Part shown: in pieces, positions 8,772 through 16,973 of the stretch
Layout of the letters: the number at the start of each line of letters is the position of its first letter
Position numbering within the stretch: position 1 is the stretch's first letter
Assembly: GCA_027309085.1 (NCBI GenBank)
Contig: DAIDDL010000023.1
Span: 1-64,000, forward strand
Length of the DNA stretch: 64,000 nucleotides
Source: Sulfobacillus sp.
Lineage (GTDB): Bacteria; Bacillota; Sulfobacillia; Sulfobacillales; Sulfobacillaceae
Direction: 5' to 3'
Position numbers and translations under genes: made by a program
Notes under the pieces: generated by a model
Seen by the model: the letters and a program-made list of their open reading frames with translations, nothing else
Database searches by the model: none
What the model was told of the DNA's origin: nothing

Positions 8772-8795
8772 AATCATGCTGAAAATGGCATGATT
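8772..8795. repeat. Inverted repeat in the dedA-lipoprotein intergenic region
   Basis: AATCATGC (8772-8779) and GCATGATT (8788-8795) form a perfect 8-bp dyad around an 8-base spacer. No U-tract follows, so an operator is as likely as a terminator. It lies 87 bases before the lipoprotein start. Confidence 0.35.
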
Positions 8796-8881
8796 AACTG
8801 GTATTGGGCGTAATTTCAACGACAAAGAAGTGCCCTATCGAAGCGGGATCTCCTATCATAGAAGGGGTGGAGGTGATGGAT

Positions 8882-9262
8882 ATGAGGCGGATCGTTCCCA
8901 TAATTTTAAGTCTGGGACTGCTGGCGGCGGTCTCAGGCTGTGGGGCCCTTATTGCGCCCGCGATCGGCGGACATGGTTATCCAGGCGCTGTGGCGTGGAT
9001 CGATCACCGCCTTTCGCCTAAGGATTACATTTTACTGATCGGATTGAGCCGGGCTCTTCCTGACCACAGGCCAATGACAGTGTACATTATGCGCCGGCCA
9101 GTGCGGCTGATTGGGCTGGATTTAGCCCGCAACACTTTGGTGGGCATTGTGGTGAATCCCCGGCAACCCAAGTGGACAGGGCCGGTCTACTATCAGCTGC
9201 CGCACCAGCACCACTGGACCCAACTGGCCTCCTCGCCCCGTGTTTACCCTGCACCCTCTTGA
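8882..9262 (+). CDS. Putative lipoprotein of unknown function
   Basis: I do not recognise the 126-residue product. The N-terminus is a clear lipoprotein signal: MRR, a hydrophobic core (IVPIILSLGLLAAV) and a lipobox ending VSGC, with Cys20 as the lipidation site. The mature part is basic and aromatic with no known domain. The ATG at 8882 is 8 bases from GGAGG; the ATG at 8876 is too close to that site. The protein should be anchored on the outer face of the membrane. The TPR gene follows 38 bases downstream and may be co-transcribed. Confidence 0.68.
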   Translation: MRRIVPIILSLGLLAAVSGCGALIAPAIGGHGYPGAVAWIDHRLSPKDYILLIGLSRALPDHRPMTVYIMRRPVRLIGLDLARNTLVGIVVNPRQPKWTGPVYYQLPHQHHWTQLASSPRVYPAPS

Positions 9263-9300
9263 GGCGGGTGATAAAATATAAGGGGGAGGAGAGCGATCTG

Positions 9301-9777
9301 ATGGCGACGAAATACTCCGATAAAGCGGAGCCGCATTATATGCGGGCTGTGCGCTACGAAGGTGAGGGCCGGACCCTGGATGCCATCCGCGAATACCGGA
9401 TGGCCAACCGCATAAAAAAAGACTTAATACCCGCACGCAAGAGACTGGGAGATCTGCTGATCCATCTCGGAAAAACGGACGAGGCCATCGCCCAGTATCT
9501 GAAAGCGACGGAAATTACCAGTCAGAAGCGCAAATGGCATCGAACCTTCGTGCCAGATGAAGACAAATATTCTCTCATTCAGGTGCTGAGCGCTCTGGCG
9601 GAAGCCTACCAAGTCGCAGGTCAGCCCCACGAGGCCTTGGAAACATGGGAGCGCCTGGTCGGGACGGCGCCGCTCCAGCCTGGTGACCAAGAGCTTATCA
9701 CAATGGCGCAAGAGCAACTGAAGCGCCATTTGCCAGGACCTGACGGAATAACGGGACATGCCCCGCTTTGGGACTGA
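9301..9777 (+). CDS. Tetratricopeptide-repeat protein
   Basis: A 158-residue, mostly helical protein with TPR-like helix pairs: about residues 12-45 (YMRAVRYEGEGRTLDAIREY), 47-80 (ARKRLGDLLIHLGKTDEAIA) and 99-130 (ALAEAYQVAGQPHEALETWE). Such proteins mediate protein-protein contacts; the partner is unknown. The start is chosen for GGGGGAGGAG just upstream. A possible extended -10 (TGATAAAAT, 9269-9277) lies close before it, so the gene may have its own promoter. No signal peptide is seen, so it is probably cytoplasmic. Confidence 0.75.
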   Translation: MATKYSDKAEPHYMRAVRYEGEGRTLDAIREYRMANRIKKDLIPARKRLGDLLIHLGKTDEAIAQYLKATEITSQKRKWHRTFVPDEDKYSLIQVLSALAEAYQVAGQPHEALETWERLVGTAPLQPGDQELITMAQEQLKRHLPGPDGITGHAPLWD

Positions 9778-9895
9778 CGTTCAGGCAAATCTCAGCTTCC
9801 TTACCCAGTTGTTAACAGTTTTGCAATGATTCGGTGGTTAAATAGCCTTACGGAAAGGCATTGCGAAACATTTAAGGGAAAAGGGGGGCACATCC

Positions 9896-10939
9896 ATGGA
9901 CCGTCGTCGGCTCTTCAAAGAAGTTCTGGCAGGCGTGACATTATGTGGCATAGAAGCCTTTTTATTGTATGGCCACGGCAGCATCGGCTCTGGTATTGCC
10001 GTGAAGGGATTGGCCACGCAAAAAGCGCAGGCTGTGAAATACGCTCCGGTTACCAAACTGTCTTCCATTCAGAGTTCGCAAAACTGGGCCGGCTATGTCG
10101 TTTCCTCGGGCGTTTACCACAGCGTGTCGGCTACCTGGAAGGTGCCCGACCTCACGAGTTCCGGCGGAGTGGCCGCGCAGTGGGTTGGACTGGGCGGGGT
10201 GAACAGCCAAGACCTCCTGCAGGCCGGAACCATCGAACAGCAGACGGGTGGTGCCACCACCGCACAGGTTTTTGTCGAGGAATTGCCCCAGCATGCCCAA
10301 AACATCATGAGCGTGCCGATTGGGTCCACGATTGCGGCGAGTATTGTGCCGGTGACGGGAACTGAGTGGGACTTGCAGGTGACAGCAACCTATCAGGGCA
10401 AGACGCAGAGCAAGACAGTCCCCATGACGGTATCCTCCGGATATGTGCAGGGAATGGAATCGTCGGCCGAATGGATTTTTGAGGACCCGGCGAGCACTTC
10501 CGGAAACCTTTATCCATTAGGGATGACGGGCAATGTGACTTTCAGCAATGTCCAGGCCAACAACCAGGCCGTCCGCGCGGCGAATGCCCTGGTCATGACG
10601 GGCCCGGGAGGGCAGAGTGAAGTGGAGCCCTCTGTCATGAAAGACGGGTCATTTACCACCAAAGAAGTGAGCGGGGGACCGTCCTATCCCTCTCCGAGCC
10701 AAGGCTTTCCCTTCTCTGTATTCCCTCAGAGCGGCTACGGGAACGGCGGGGGCAACGGTTACGGTGGCTATGGCAACGGTGGCGGTTATGATGGCTATGG
10801 CAACGGTGACGGTTATGGCGGGGGCAACGGTTACGGGTCCGGCTTTCCGGGGTATTCGTTTCCGTCGGCGCCAGTGATCATTCAGGTTCCGGTTGGCCCG
10901 ATATCCCCAGGGCCCTTGCCTTTCAGCATCAACCTCTGA
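9896..10939 (+). CDS. Peptidase G1 (eqolisin, secreted acid glutamic protease)
   Basis: A 347-residue secreted endopeptidase of family G1. The catalytic dyad is visible: Gln109 in DLLQAGT after WVGLGG, and Glu192 in SSAEWIFEDP. Their spacing of 83 residues equals that of Gln53 and Glu136 in scytalidoglutamic peptidase. The domain starts at QNWAGYVV (62-69), the usual G1 opening. The N-terminus (MDRRRLFKEVLAGVTL) has a twin-arginine-like motif before a hydrophobic stretch. From about residue 279 the tail is a Gly/Tyr/Asn-rich repeat followed by a Pro-rich end. G1 enzymes work at very low pH, which fits an acidophile. The TrmB regulator is convergent and 9 bases away. Confidence 0.9.
   Translation: MDRRRLFKEVLAGVTLCGIEAFLLYGHGSIGSGIAVKGLATQKAQAVKYAPVTKLSSIQSSQNWAGYVVSSGVYHSVSATWKVPDLTSSGGVAAQWVGLGGVNSQDLLQAGTIEQQTGGATTAQVFVEELPQHAQNIMSVPIGSTIAASIVPVTGTEWDLQVTATYQGKTQSKTVPMTVSSGYVQGMESSAEWIFEDPASTSGNLYPLGMTGNVTFSNVQANNQAVRAANALVMTGPGGQSEVEPSVMKDGSFTTKEVSGGPSYPSPSQGFPFSVFPQSGYGNGGGNGYGGYGNGGGYDGYGNGDGYGGGNGYGSGFPGYSFPSAPVIIQVPVGPISPGPLPFSINL
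10733..10846 (+). repeat. Gly/Tyr/Asn-rich repetitive segment inside the eqolisin gene
   Basis: Short units such as GYGNGGGNGYGG and GYDGYGNGDGYG recur, built from GGC-AAC-GGT and GGT-TAT/TAC-GGC codons. The segment codes for a flexible low-complexity region after the catalytic domain and may vary in length between strains. Confidence 0.8.
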
Positions 10940-10947
10940 TTACCCGT

Positions 10948-11667
10948 TTAGGATGTACTCACCGCCTGGCGGAGGTTGATTAGCATATCCAGGCTGAAAA
11001 TGATGGGCTCCATGGTGGTCAGGACTGTCTGCGGATGATCGGGATAGCCCGTCGCAATGAACGCCTGGCGGTGGTCGCTCACCATTGCCAGCCATCCTGT
11101 CTCATGAAAGTTGCCCAGGGTGATCGCCAAGGGCTGGACGCACAAACCACAACCCTGGCCGGGACAATTATCAAAACATAAATACCGTTGCGATACTCCG
11201 CGCTCACGGGACTGTGCCAGCTCAAATTCGAATAGAGTCACCAGGCCGACAGATGAGCCCACGTCAAGGCTGGCGGTGGTGCCGTTGATCAGGCTTCTCC
11301 CATGGGCTAGCAATGCGTCCAAGCCTTCGCTGCGGGTCAAGACCATGCTCGAAGCGGGCTGGGGCATTAGCCGCGACAGCTTCTCGACCTGGTCGGACAG
11401 GGTCTGCACGTGACTGCGGCCCAAGGTGCGGAACGGGACTGAAACATAACGGACAGTCCCGTCTTCAGGAATTTCCAGACATGCGCCCCGCTGCACCAGG
11501 CGTTTTAACGCCGGATACACATTGGGGCGGGGGATACTGGCAACTTTAGCGACTTGATAGCCGGTTAAAGGGGCGTTTTGCTCGATTAGGGCTAAGTACA
11601 CCTTCGCTTCAAGCGCGCTAAACCCGAAAGCCTGCAAATCGTCTATGAGATTGTCCGATGCCATCAT
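10948..11667 (-). CDS. TrmB family transcriptional regulator
   Basis: A 239-residue regulator. The N-terminal winged helix-turn-helix (about 10-75) reads LQAFGFSALEAKVYLALIE, then SIPRPNVYPALKRL, typical of TrmB. The C-terminal effector domain contains four cysteines (164, 168, 173, 176; CFDNCPGQGC then GLC), unusual for sugar-binding TrmB proteins and suggestive of a metal or redox sensor. The ATG at 11667 sits 6 bases after GAGGAGG; an upstream in-frame ATG would fall within the promoter dyad. A perfect TACTCC/GGAGTA dyad just upstream suggests autoregulation. Target genes are unknown. Confidence 0.82.
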   Translation of the reverse strand: MMASDNLIDDLQAFGFSALEAKVYLALIEQNAPLTGYQVAKVASIPRPNVYPALKRLVQRGACLEIPEDGTVRYVSVPFRTLGRSHVQTLSDQVEKLSRLMPQPASSMVLTRSEGLDALLAHGRSLINGTTASLDVGSSVGLVTLFEFELAQSRERGVSQRYLCFDNCPGQGCGLCVQPLAITLGNFHETGWLAMVSDHRQAFIATGYPDHPQTVLTTMEPIIFSLDMLINLRQAVSTS

Positions 11668-11704
11668 AAAGGACCTCCTCTGCTTGTGAAATGGGATGAA
11701 CCTT

Positions 11705-11737
11705 CTATAGTACTCCACATAAGGAGTAATGCTATAG
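11705..11737. promoter_or_regulatory. Dyad upstream of the TrmB-family gene (candidate operator)
   Basis: TACTCC (11711-11716) and GGAGTA (11723-11728) form a perfect inverted repeat with a 6-base centre. They are flanked by two copies of the self-palindrome CTATAG (11705-11710, 11732-11737). Several TrmB proteins are known to bind TACT-(N)-AGTA dyads. On the minus strand it lies 38-70 bases before the start codon, overlapping likely promoter positions. Function is inferred. Confidence 0.5.
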
Positions 11738-11787
11738 ACTACTAATGGACCCCAGCGTGCCGGTTGCAGCTCGACATGGGGGGCAAA

Positions 11788-12492
11788 TTACTCGTCGTGA
11801 AAAAGGCAGCTCAGAGAATAGCGTTCCCCAGTGGTCACTTTGGAGACTCCATGAAAAAACTCTCCGCTCCGCGGGCCATGGCCGTACCGGGGACGGCTAG
11901 CCGTGCATAAAACCACCACATCTCCAATATTTCCTCCAATGAGGTGCCGCTCTGGAGGCTTTTGAGGGTACTCTTCCTGCACTAGAAGCTTCCCCCCCTC
12001 AAATTCCACCCCGCTTTCACTCAGCACCAAAATGGTCTGCAGTGGAAACAGCAAAGAGCCATGGCGGTCCTGATGCCACAGATTGTAGCCGTTGGTCGGA
12101 TAATGGAGCATCATGACGCCCGCCTGCTGTTGACCAGCCTGGTGGCAGTCGTCCAGAAACGTGTCAAGAGAGGGAGGATAGGGGACAGGGCTGCGAGACG
12201 TCGCCCAGAGATGATTTGCGATGCTCGCGACATAAGGATACATTTCATGGCGGAACTGCTGCAGAAATTCCGGCAAGGGATAATGAAAATAGCGATACCA
12301 CCCGTACCCAAAATGATGGCGGTCCATCTCGACGGTGGGGCAAAAATAATCAGGGTTGGGCCATAGATCCCGAAGGGTATGGCATTCGGCCTTCGTCAGC
12401 CAGCGGGGAATAATGGAATACCCTTTTTGCCGGATATCCCATTCCACCACTGACCAGTTAACACGTTCAAATCGTTGAGCCGCCAATAACAT
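11788..12492 (-). CDS. 2-oxoglutarate-Fe(II) oxygenase (PF09859/COG3826 type)
   Basis: A 234-residue non-haem iron dioxygenase. The Fe(II) ligands are His140 and Asp142 (LWHQDRHG) and His214 (EFFHGVSKV), with 2OG-binding Arg224 (GERYSL). The order GYSIIPRWLT, YRYFHYPLPEF, HQD, HGVSKV and a C-terminal CLFHDE matches the bacterial family Pfam calls Oxygenase-NA, proposed to act on nucleic acids; its substrate is not established. The ATG at 12492 has AGGTGA upstream. An ATG at 12522 would add 10 residues but lies almost at the predicted transcription start (-10 TATACT at 12530-12525). It is divergent from the DUF3050 gene with under 100 bases between starts. Confidence 0.83.
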   Translation of the reverse strand: MLLAAQRFERVNWSVVEWDIRQKGYSIIPRWLTKAECHTLRDLWPNPDYFCPTVEMDRHHFGYGWYRYFHYPLPEFLQQFRHEMYPYVASIANHLWATSRSPVPYPPSLDTFLDDCHQAGQQQAGVMMLHYPTNGYNLWHQDRHGSLLFPLQTILVLSESGVEFEGGKLLVQEEYPQKPPERHLIGGNIGDVVVLCTASRPRYGHGPRSGEFFHGVSKVTTGERYSLSCLFHDE

Positions 12493-12524
12493 CTCGTCAC
12501 CTACTACCACAGCATTTGTCATTT

Positions 12525-12553
12525 AGTATACACTGCTCGTGGGCCCGCACAAT
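12525..12553 (-). promoter_or_regulatory. Putative promoter of the 2OG-oxygenase gene
   Basis: On the minus strand a -10 TATACT (12530-12525) is preceded, at about 16 bases, by TTGTGC. Transcription would start near 12518, downstream of the ATG at 12522, which supports the start at 12492. The same short region must hold the promoter of the divergent DUF3050 gene. Confidence 0.4.
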
Positions 12554-12590
12554 AGCCTTGACAGCAGCATACGACAGGGGAGGTTGGGAA

Positions 12591-13373
12591 TTGACCGCTG
12601 AACATCAGGACGAGGCGCTGTTAGAACTGCGCCAGTCCTTGCTGCAGCACCCCGTATATCAGGTGATAGGCAGCATGGAAGATCTCCGAATGTACACCGC
12701 GTACCATGTGTTCGCCGTGTGGGATTTTATGAGCCTGCTTAAGCGGCTTCAGCACGACTTAACGGGCACCGCAGTGCCGTGGCTCCCCCGGGGGCAAGAG
12801 CCGTATACCCGTTTCGTCAACGAAATCGTCGTGGGGGAAGAATCGGATGAAGCGGGAGATGGCCGCTACCAAAGCCATTTTTGCCTATATCTGGATGCCA
12901 TGGACCAGATTGGGGCGGACAGCCGCGTGATCCGCGGGTTCCTGGAGCAGTTGCGCCACGGTGCCGAATGGTCTGACGCGCTCGACGCTCTGGAAGTGGA
13001 CGGGAGGGTGAAAGCGTTTGTTCGTTTCGACTTGGGACTGGCCCAAAACGCCGCCACCCATGAAGTAGCGGCGGCATTTTTCTATGGACGTGAGGACATC
13101 ATTCCGGAAATGTTTTTGCGCATTATCGGCGGACTCGGACACGACACCGCCTTGGAGCGCTTTCGGTATTACTTGCAACGGCACATTGAAATCGACACAG
13201 ACAGCCATGGCCCCCTCGCTTCCCGCTTAGTCCACTACTTATGTGGAGATGACCAGGATAAAACCGACCGCGCGGCGGAGATTGCCCGCCAGGCTCTCCA
13301 TTTCCGGATAGGGCTGTTTGATGCGGTGGCTGATCGCATCGCGCGGCGGCGCACGCAAGAATCCCTGTCGTAA
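12591..13373 (+). CDS. DUF3050 family protein (haem-oxygenase-like fold)
   Basis: A 260-residue helical protein matching DUF3050: HPVYQVIGSMEDLRMYTAYH, then HVFAVWDFMSLLKRLQ, then NEIVVGEESDE, then SHFCLYLDAM. Conserved Glu and His residues in these blocks could bind a di-iron centre, as in other haem-oxygenase-like oxidases. No enzyme activity is established for the family. The TTG start has AGGGGAGG 7 bases upstream; the open frame reaches back to 12516, which would overlap the divergent gene. The divergent partner is a 2OG-Fe(II) oxygenase. Confidence 0.8.
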   Translation: MTAEHQDEALLELRQSLLQHPVYQVIGSMEDLRMYTAYHVFAVWDFMSLLKRLQHDLTGTAVPWLPRGQEPYTRFVNEIVVGEESDEAGDGRYQSHFCLYLDAMDQIGADSRVIRGFLEQLRHGAEWSDALDALEVDGRVKAFVRFDLGLAQNAATHEVAAAFFYGREDIIPEMFLRIIGGLGHDTALERFRYYLQRHIEIDTDSHGPLASRLVHYLCGDDQDKTDRAAEIARQALHFRIGLFDAVADRIARRRTQESLS

Positions 13374-13463
13374 TAGAGAGACGGCTGGGAAAAAGTATGC
13401 AAAGTGGAAAAACATTACGGCCGCCAGGAATGCATAGCCGTCGCGGAGAATAGGGCACGACTT

Positions 13464-13472
13464 TGGTATACT
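13464..13472 (+). promoter_or_regulatory. Extended -10 promoter element
   Basis: TGGTATACT is an extended -10 (TGnTATACT). Transcription from it would start near 13479. That leaves almost no leader for the ATG at 13486 but about 30 bases for the TTG at 13510, which has an AGGTG site. Confidence 0.45.
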
Positions 13473-13509
13473 AATCGTAAACGCCATGACGGTAATAGGC
13501 AGGTGTCCC

Positions 13510-14853
13510 TTGCAGCTCATTGCACAGTTTTCACCAACAACTCCCCTGGTTGCCCGCGGGTTCTGGCCTGACGTGGAACAAACTGAGGAATGGCTCCAAA
13601 GCCTCAACAAGAATGTCGCCTCACGCATTCTCTCTTTGGGCAGCAAAAGCATGGCTCTATTGGATCCATGGATCCCCTTGCTGCGTTCGCCGATGGATGT
13701 GGTAGGCTGGCTCGACCCCATGGAAGTTCAGCTGACGTGGCAATACCTGCTGCACTTTCTGGCGGCTTCCGGCCCAGACAGCATCGTGATCCCATTTGGG
13801 GGAGACGCCGCAGTCACTTGGCAGCCCGGCTCGATCACGATTCGCGCTCCCCGCGACACATGGATCTGGGCCTTGGCGGTGGATAGCTGGGACCCTGCCG
13901 GCTGGCACCTTACTGACCGCGTGGAATGGTGGGAGCATGGCCGTCTGCAGCAGGCGGCCCGTACCCAATGGGGGCTGTTTGAGCAGTGGCAGCACCCTTA
14001 CGGCATGGAGGAATGGAGGCTGAGCGCCAATCCCGGCGCCCATGGCCAACTGATGGGATGGTGGGAACAACTAGCGCACCGGCTGGGGTCCCGGCCTCTC
14101 AAGGTGAGCTGGCGCCAGGAGCATTCCCATGACCCCCATAACATTTTGGGTTTGCCTGTGCGCGTCACCTGGCTGGGCTTAAAAATTTCGGCGGACCAAG
14201 CGGATTTCTGGACTGCGCTGCCACAGTGGTCAGAGCCCTTTGGACTGCGCGCGGCGATGCACTGGTCAAGCCCGCAGTGGAACGAGTTTTGGGGAACCAA
14301 CGTGACCCTGAAACGGTGGCGGCAGAGCACCCGGCTGGAAGCACAGTATACCTTGCTCAAAGGTTCTCTTCATAAAAATGCCATAAAAATGATGCGGCAG
14401 GAAATGCACCGCTTTCCTATATTCCGGGTGCAGCCTGTTGTGGCCGGCCACACTCCCGACAATACGCACAGTTGGGGCAGCTTGGTCAGGCGGGCGGGAG
14501 CGGCCGAGTTCAAGGAAAGCCTGGCGGCTAAACTGACGCAATATCCGTGGCCCACACCTAGAGACTTTTCGGCCCCGGCAAGAATCCGCCTGCCCCAAGG
14601 TTGGGTGTTGGACCGCCTGAGTTCCCGGCCAGGCGTATGGTCTCTGCGCCACCGTGGCCTGGAGCTGGCCGTGCAAGTGTTTTGGCCCCGAGCCTATCAC
14701 GCCGGCGGGGTTACGGTGACGATAGGGTCTCAGGTGAATGCCAGCTTGTTTGATCTGGACCCCCATGCCCGCATCGACCGTTTTTCCCCCGACCGCCGGT
14801 ACTGGGCGTATGTAGTGGCGGAGCACATTCTTCCGGCACTGTCCCAAACGTAA
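13510..14853 (+). CDS. Tryptophan-rich protein of unknown function
   Basis: I do not recognise this 447-residue product. It is very rich in tryptophan (31 Trp, about 7 percent), mostly in residues 20-275 (for example DTWIWALAVDSWD and QWGLFEQWQHPYGMEEW). No signal peptide or clear membrane segment is visible, and no catalytic motif stands out. The C-terminal quarter looks beta-rich (GVTVTIGSQVNASLFDL). The TTG at 13510 is preferred for its AGGTG site and the promoter position; the ATG at 13486 would add 8 residues. It stands alone between the DUF3050 gene and the convergent LON-domain gene. Confidence 0.65.
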   Translation: MQLIAQFSPTTPLVARGFWPDVEQTEEWLQSLNKNVASRILSLGSKSMALLDPWIPLLRSPMDVVGWLDPMEVQLTWQYLLHFLAASGPDSIVIPFGGDAAVTWQPGSITIRAPRDTWIWALAVDSWDPAGWHLTDRVEWWEHGRLQQAARTQWGLFEQWQHPYGMEEWRLSANPGAHGQLMGWWEQLAHRLGSRPLKVSWRQEHSHDPHNILGLPVRVTWLGLKISADQADFWTALPQWSEPFGLRAAMHWSSPQWNEFWGTNVTLKRWRQSTRLEAQYTLLKGSLHKNAIKMMRQEMHRFPIFRVQPVVAGHTPDNTHSWGSLVRRAGAAEFKESLAAKLTQYPWPTPRDFSAPARIRLPQGWVLDRLSSRPGVWSLRHRGLELAVQVFWPRAYHAGGVTVTIGSQVNASLFDLDPHARIDRFSPDRRYWAYVVAEHILPALSQT

Positions 14854-14893
14854 TGGCAGGAAGCCTAAACCGGCGGGGAACGGACCCGATGGC

Positions 14894-14929
14894 AAAAAAA
14901 AAGACCCCGGCCACATTCACCGCAGGGTC
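14894..14929 (-). terminator. Rho-independent terminator of the LON-domain gene
   Basis: On the minus strand GACCCTG pairs with CGGGGTC (one G-U pair) and is followed directly by nine T residues. It lies 20 bases after the stop of the LON-domain gene and may also limit readthrough from the convergent gene. Confidence 0.75.
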
Positions 14930-14948
14930 ATCTTGAGATGGTCTTGCT

Positions 14949-15575
14949 TCAGATGGGTTGCTCGCTGCGCAGGCGGTCCATCAAGCGGCGCACCAGGGAC
15001 ACTTCTTTTGCCAGGCGGGTGCGGGTCGTCCGCAGCTCCAGCAATTCTTGCTGAGAGGTTACGGCAAACGGCACGTGCGCGGCGATCCAATAGGACAGGG
15101 CTTCAGGCTCAGACGGAATCTGGGGACGGGAGCGATTTGGGCCAATAAAGCTCCAGATCTCCGAGCTTAAAGCGAGAGCCTCATCAATTAAAGGGGCTGG
15201 CACCGAGTCATCCAAATCGGGAAGATATTTGAACTGGCCCACCATATACCGGCTTCCATGCCGATAAGAAAGCAAACTAATCCGGCTGATTCCCGCAAGT
15301 TCTACCCGCATGCGCCCCCCCTCCAACTCGACTACCTGAAGGATGCGCGCTGAGGTGCCAATATTGGACGGCTCTGCCGTATCCGCGAGAGAAGATCCGG
15401 AGTCTTGTGTAGGACGCTCCATGCAGACACACAGGCCGGTATCCTGCTGTATGCAGTAAGATATCATGACCTTGTAGGAACTGTCCTCGATAACCATATT
15501 GGTTTTCGCTCCGGGGAACAGAATTCCTTTAATAGGTAGAATCGGCATACTGACAGACTCGCGACTTGCAGGCAT
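14949..15575 (-). CDS. Stand-alone LON substrate-binding domain protein
   Basis: A 208-residue protein resembling the N-terminal substrate-binding domain of Lon. It has MPILPIKGILFPGA near the start, GTSARILQVVELEGGRMRVE in the middle, and a helical C-terminus (LLELRTTRTRLAKEVSLVRR). There is no AAA or protease part. Such single-domain proteins are widespread and of unclear role; they may recognise unfolded or damaged proteins. The ATG at 15575 is preferred over GTG at 15578 because of GGGGG 6 bases upstream. It ends at a good terminator. Confidence 0.82.
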   Translation of the reverse strand: MPASRESVSMPILPIKGILFPGAKTNMVIEDSSYKVMISYCIQQDTGLCVCMERPTQDSGSSLADTAEPSNIGTSARILQVVELEGGRMRVELAGISRISLLSYRHGSRYMVGQFKYLPDLDDSVPAPLIDEALALSSEIWSFIGPNRSRPQIPSEPEALSYWIAAHVPFAVTSQQELLELRTTRTRLAKEVSLVRRLMDRLRSEQPI

Positions 15576-15789
15576 CACGCACCCCCTATGAGTACGACCA
15601 CCAAATTCCGTTGCTGTTCTACTGTTTACTATACAAGAGTCTGGTCACTATTTTACCGAATTTCGCGACATCGCACAAAGAAAATTCAGAAGAGGAGACG
15701 GACGCGCAATTTTATGCCGTGCAAGGAGGCCTTGCTATCTAACGGAGTGCTACAATAACTTGGAATAGTCAAGGACAGGAGGATGGACT

Positions 15790-16968
15790 GTGGCAAGTCT
15801 TTCAGAATTTGGACTCTCGGAGGAACAGCGGATGTTCCGGGAGACCGTCAGGCGCCTTGCTGAGGAAAAAGTGAAGCCCAGGGCTCAGCAGATTGATGAA
15901 ACCGGAGAGTTTCCTTGGGATATTGTGGCGCTGTTTAAGGAATATGGTCTGCTTGGGGTAGCCATGCCGGAAGAATACGGCGGGGGCGGCGCGGACTTGT
16001 TAACGTCATGCATCGCTATTGAGGAAATTGCGCGGGTGTGTGCGACGTCGGCTCTGATTATCGCAGCCCAACACCTGGGGGCCATGCCCATTTTAATTGC
16101 CGGGTCCGCAGAGCAGAAGGCCCGTTATCTTCCTGACATAGCGCAGGGCAACCGCCTCAGCGCGTTCGCGCTCACAGAGCCGGACGCCGGCTCTGACGCC
16201 GGGGGCACCCGGACCCGGGCAGTAAGGGAGGGCAACGCTTACCGCATCACCGGCTCGAAAGTGTTCATCACGAATGGCGGGCTGGCAGAAACCATGGTGG
16301 TCTTCGCCTCCACGGACCCAGCGGCAGGCACTAGAGGGATCTCGGCATTTATTGTCGAACTCGATCAGCCCGGTGTCTCCGTAGGCCATATTGAAAAGAA
16401 AATGGGCATTAGAGGATCGCAGACCGCACAACTGCTATTCGACGGGGTCGTGGTGGATGAAGGGTGCCGCCTGGGCGCCGAAGGGGACGGGTTCAAGATT
16501 GCCATGCGAACTCTTGACCGCACTCGCCCCGGTATTGCGGCGCAAGCGCTCGGCATCGCGCAAGGGGCGCTGGATGCTGCCATGCGCCACATCGGGGAGC
16601 GCAGGCAGTTTGGACAGCCTCTGAGCCACTTTGAAGGGCTCCAATTTATGGTGGCCGACATGCAAACCCAGGTGGAAGCAAGCCGCCAGCTTCTGTACAG
16701 GGCGGCGGAGATTGTGGAGTCCGCCGGATTTGCAAGCCATTCCAGCCCGGAAGTGACCAGATTTTCGGCCATGGCCAAACTGATGTGTTCTGATACCGCG
16801 ATGAAAGTGACCACCGATGCGGTTCAGCTTTTTGGGGGATATGGCTATATCCGCGATTACCCAGTTGAGCGCATGATGCGTGATGCCAAGATTACCCAAA
16901 TTTATGAAGGAACCAACCAAGTGCAGCGGCTGGTTATTTTTCGGAATATGGATGGCGGAGGTCTCTAA
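15790..16968 (+). CDS. Acyl-CoA dehydrogenase
   Basis: An FAD flavoenzyme that makes the 2,3-double bond in an acyl-CoA, the first step of beta-oxidation. The 392-residue chain has the three family domains. [15 protein letters not shown] and [16 protein letters not shown] match the two PROSITE regions. The usual catalytic Glu is in [11 protein letters not shown] near the C-terminus. Substrate length cannot be assigned. The GTG start has AGGAGGA upstream. asnS begins 5 bases after the stop, so the two are probably translated from one mRNA despite unrelated functions. A second member of the family lies at 53837. Confidence 0.93.
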   Translation: MASLSEFGLSEEQRMFRETVRRLAEEKVKPRAQQIDETGEFPWDIVALFKEYGLLGVAMPEEYGGGGADLLTSCIAIEEIARVCATSALIIAAQHLGAMPILIAGSAEQKARYLPDIAQGNRLSAFALTEPDAGSDAGGTRTRAVREGNAYRITGSKVFITNGGLAETMVVFASTDPAAGTRGISAFIVELDQPGVSVGHIEKKMGIRGSQTAQLLFDGVVVDEGCRLGAEGDGFKIAMRTLDRTRPGIAAQALGIAQGALDAAMRHIGERRQFGQPLSHFEGLQFMVADMQTQVEASRQLLYRAAEIVESAGFASHSSPEVTRFSAMAKLMCSDTAMKVTTDAVQLFGGYGYIRDYPVERMMRDAKITQIYEGTNQVQRLVIFRNMDGGGL

Positions 16969-16973
16969 GTCCC

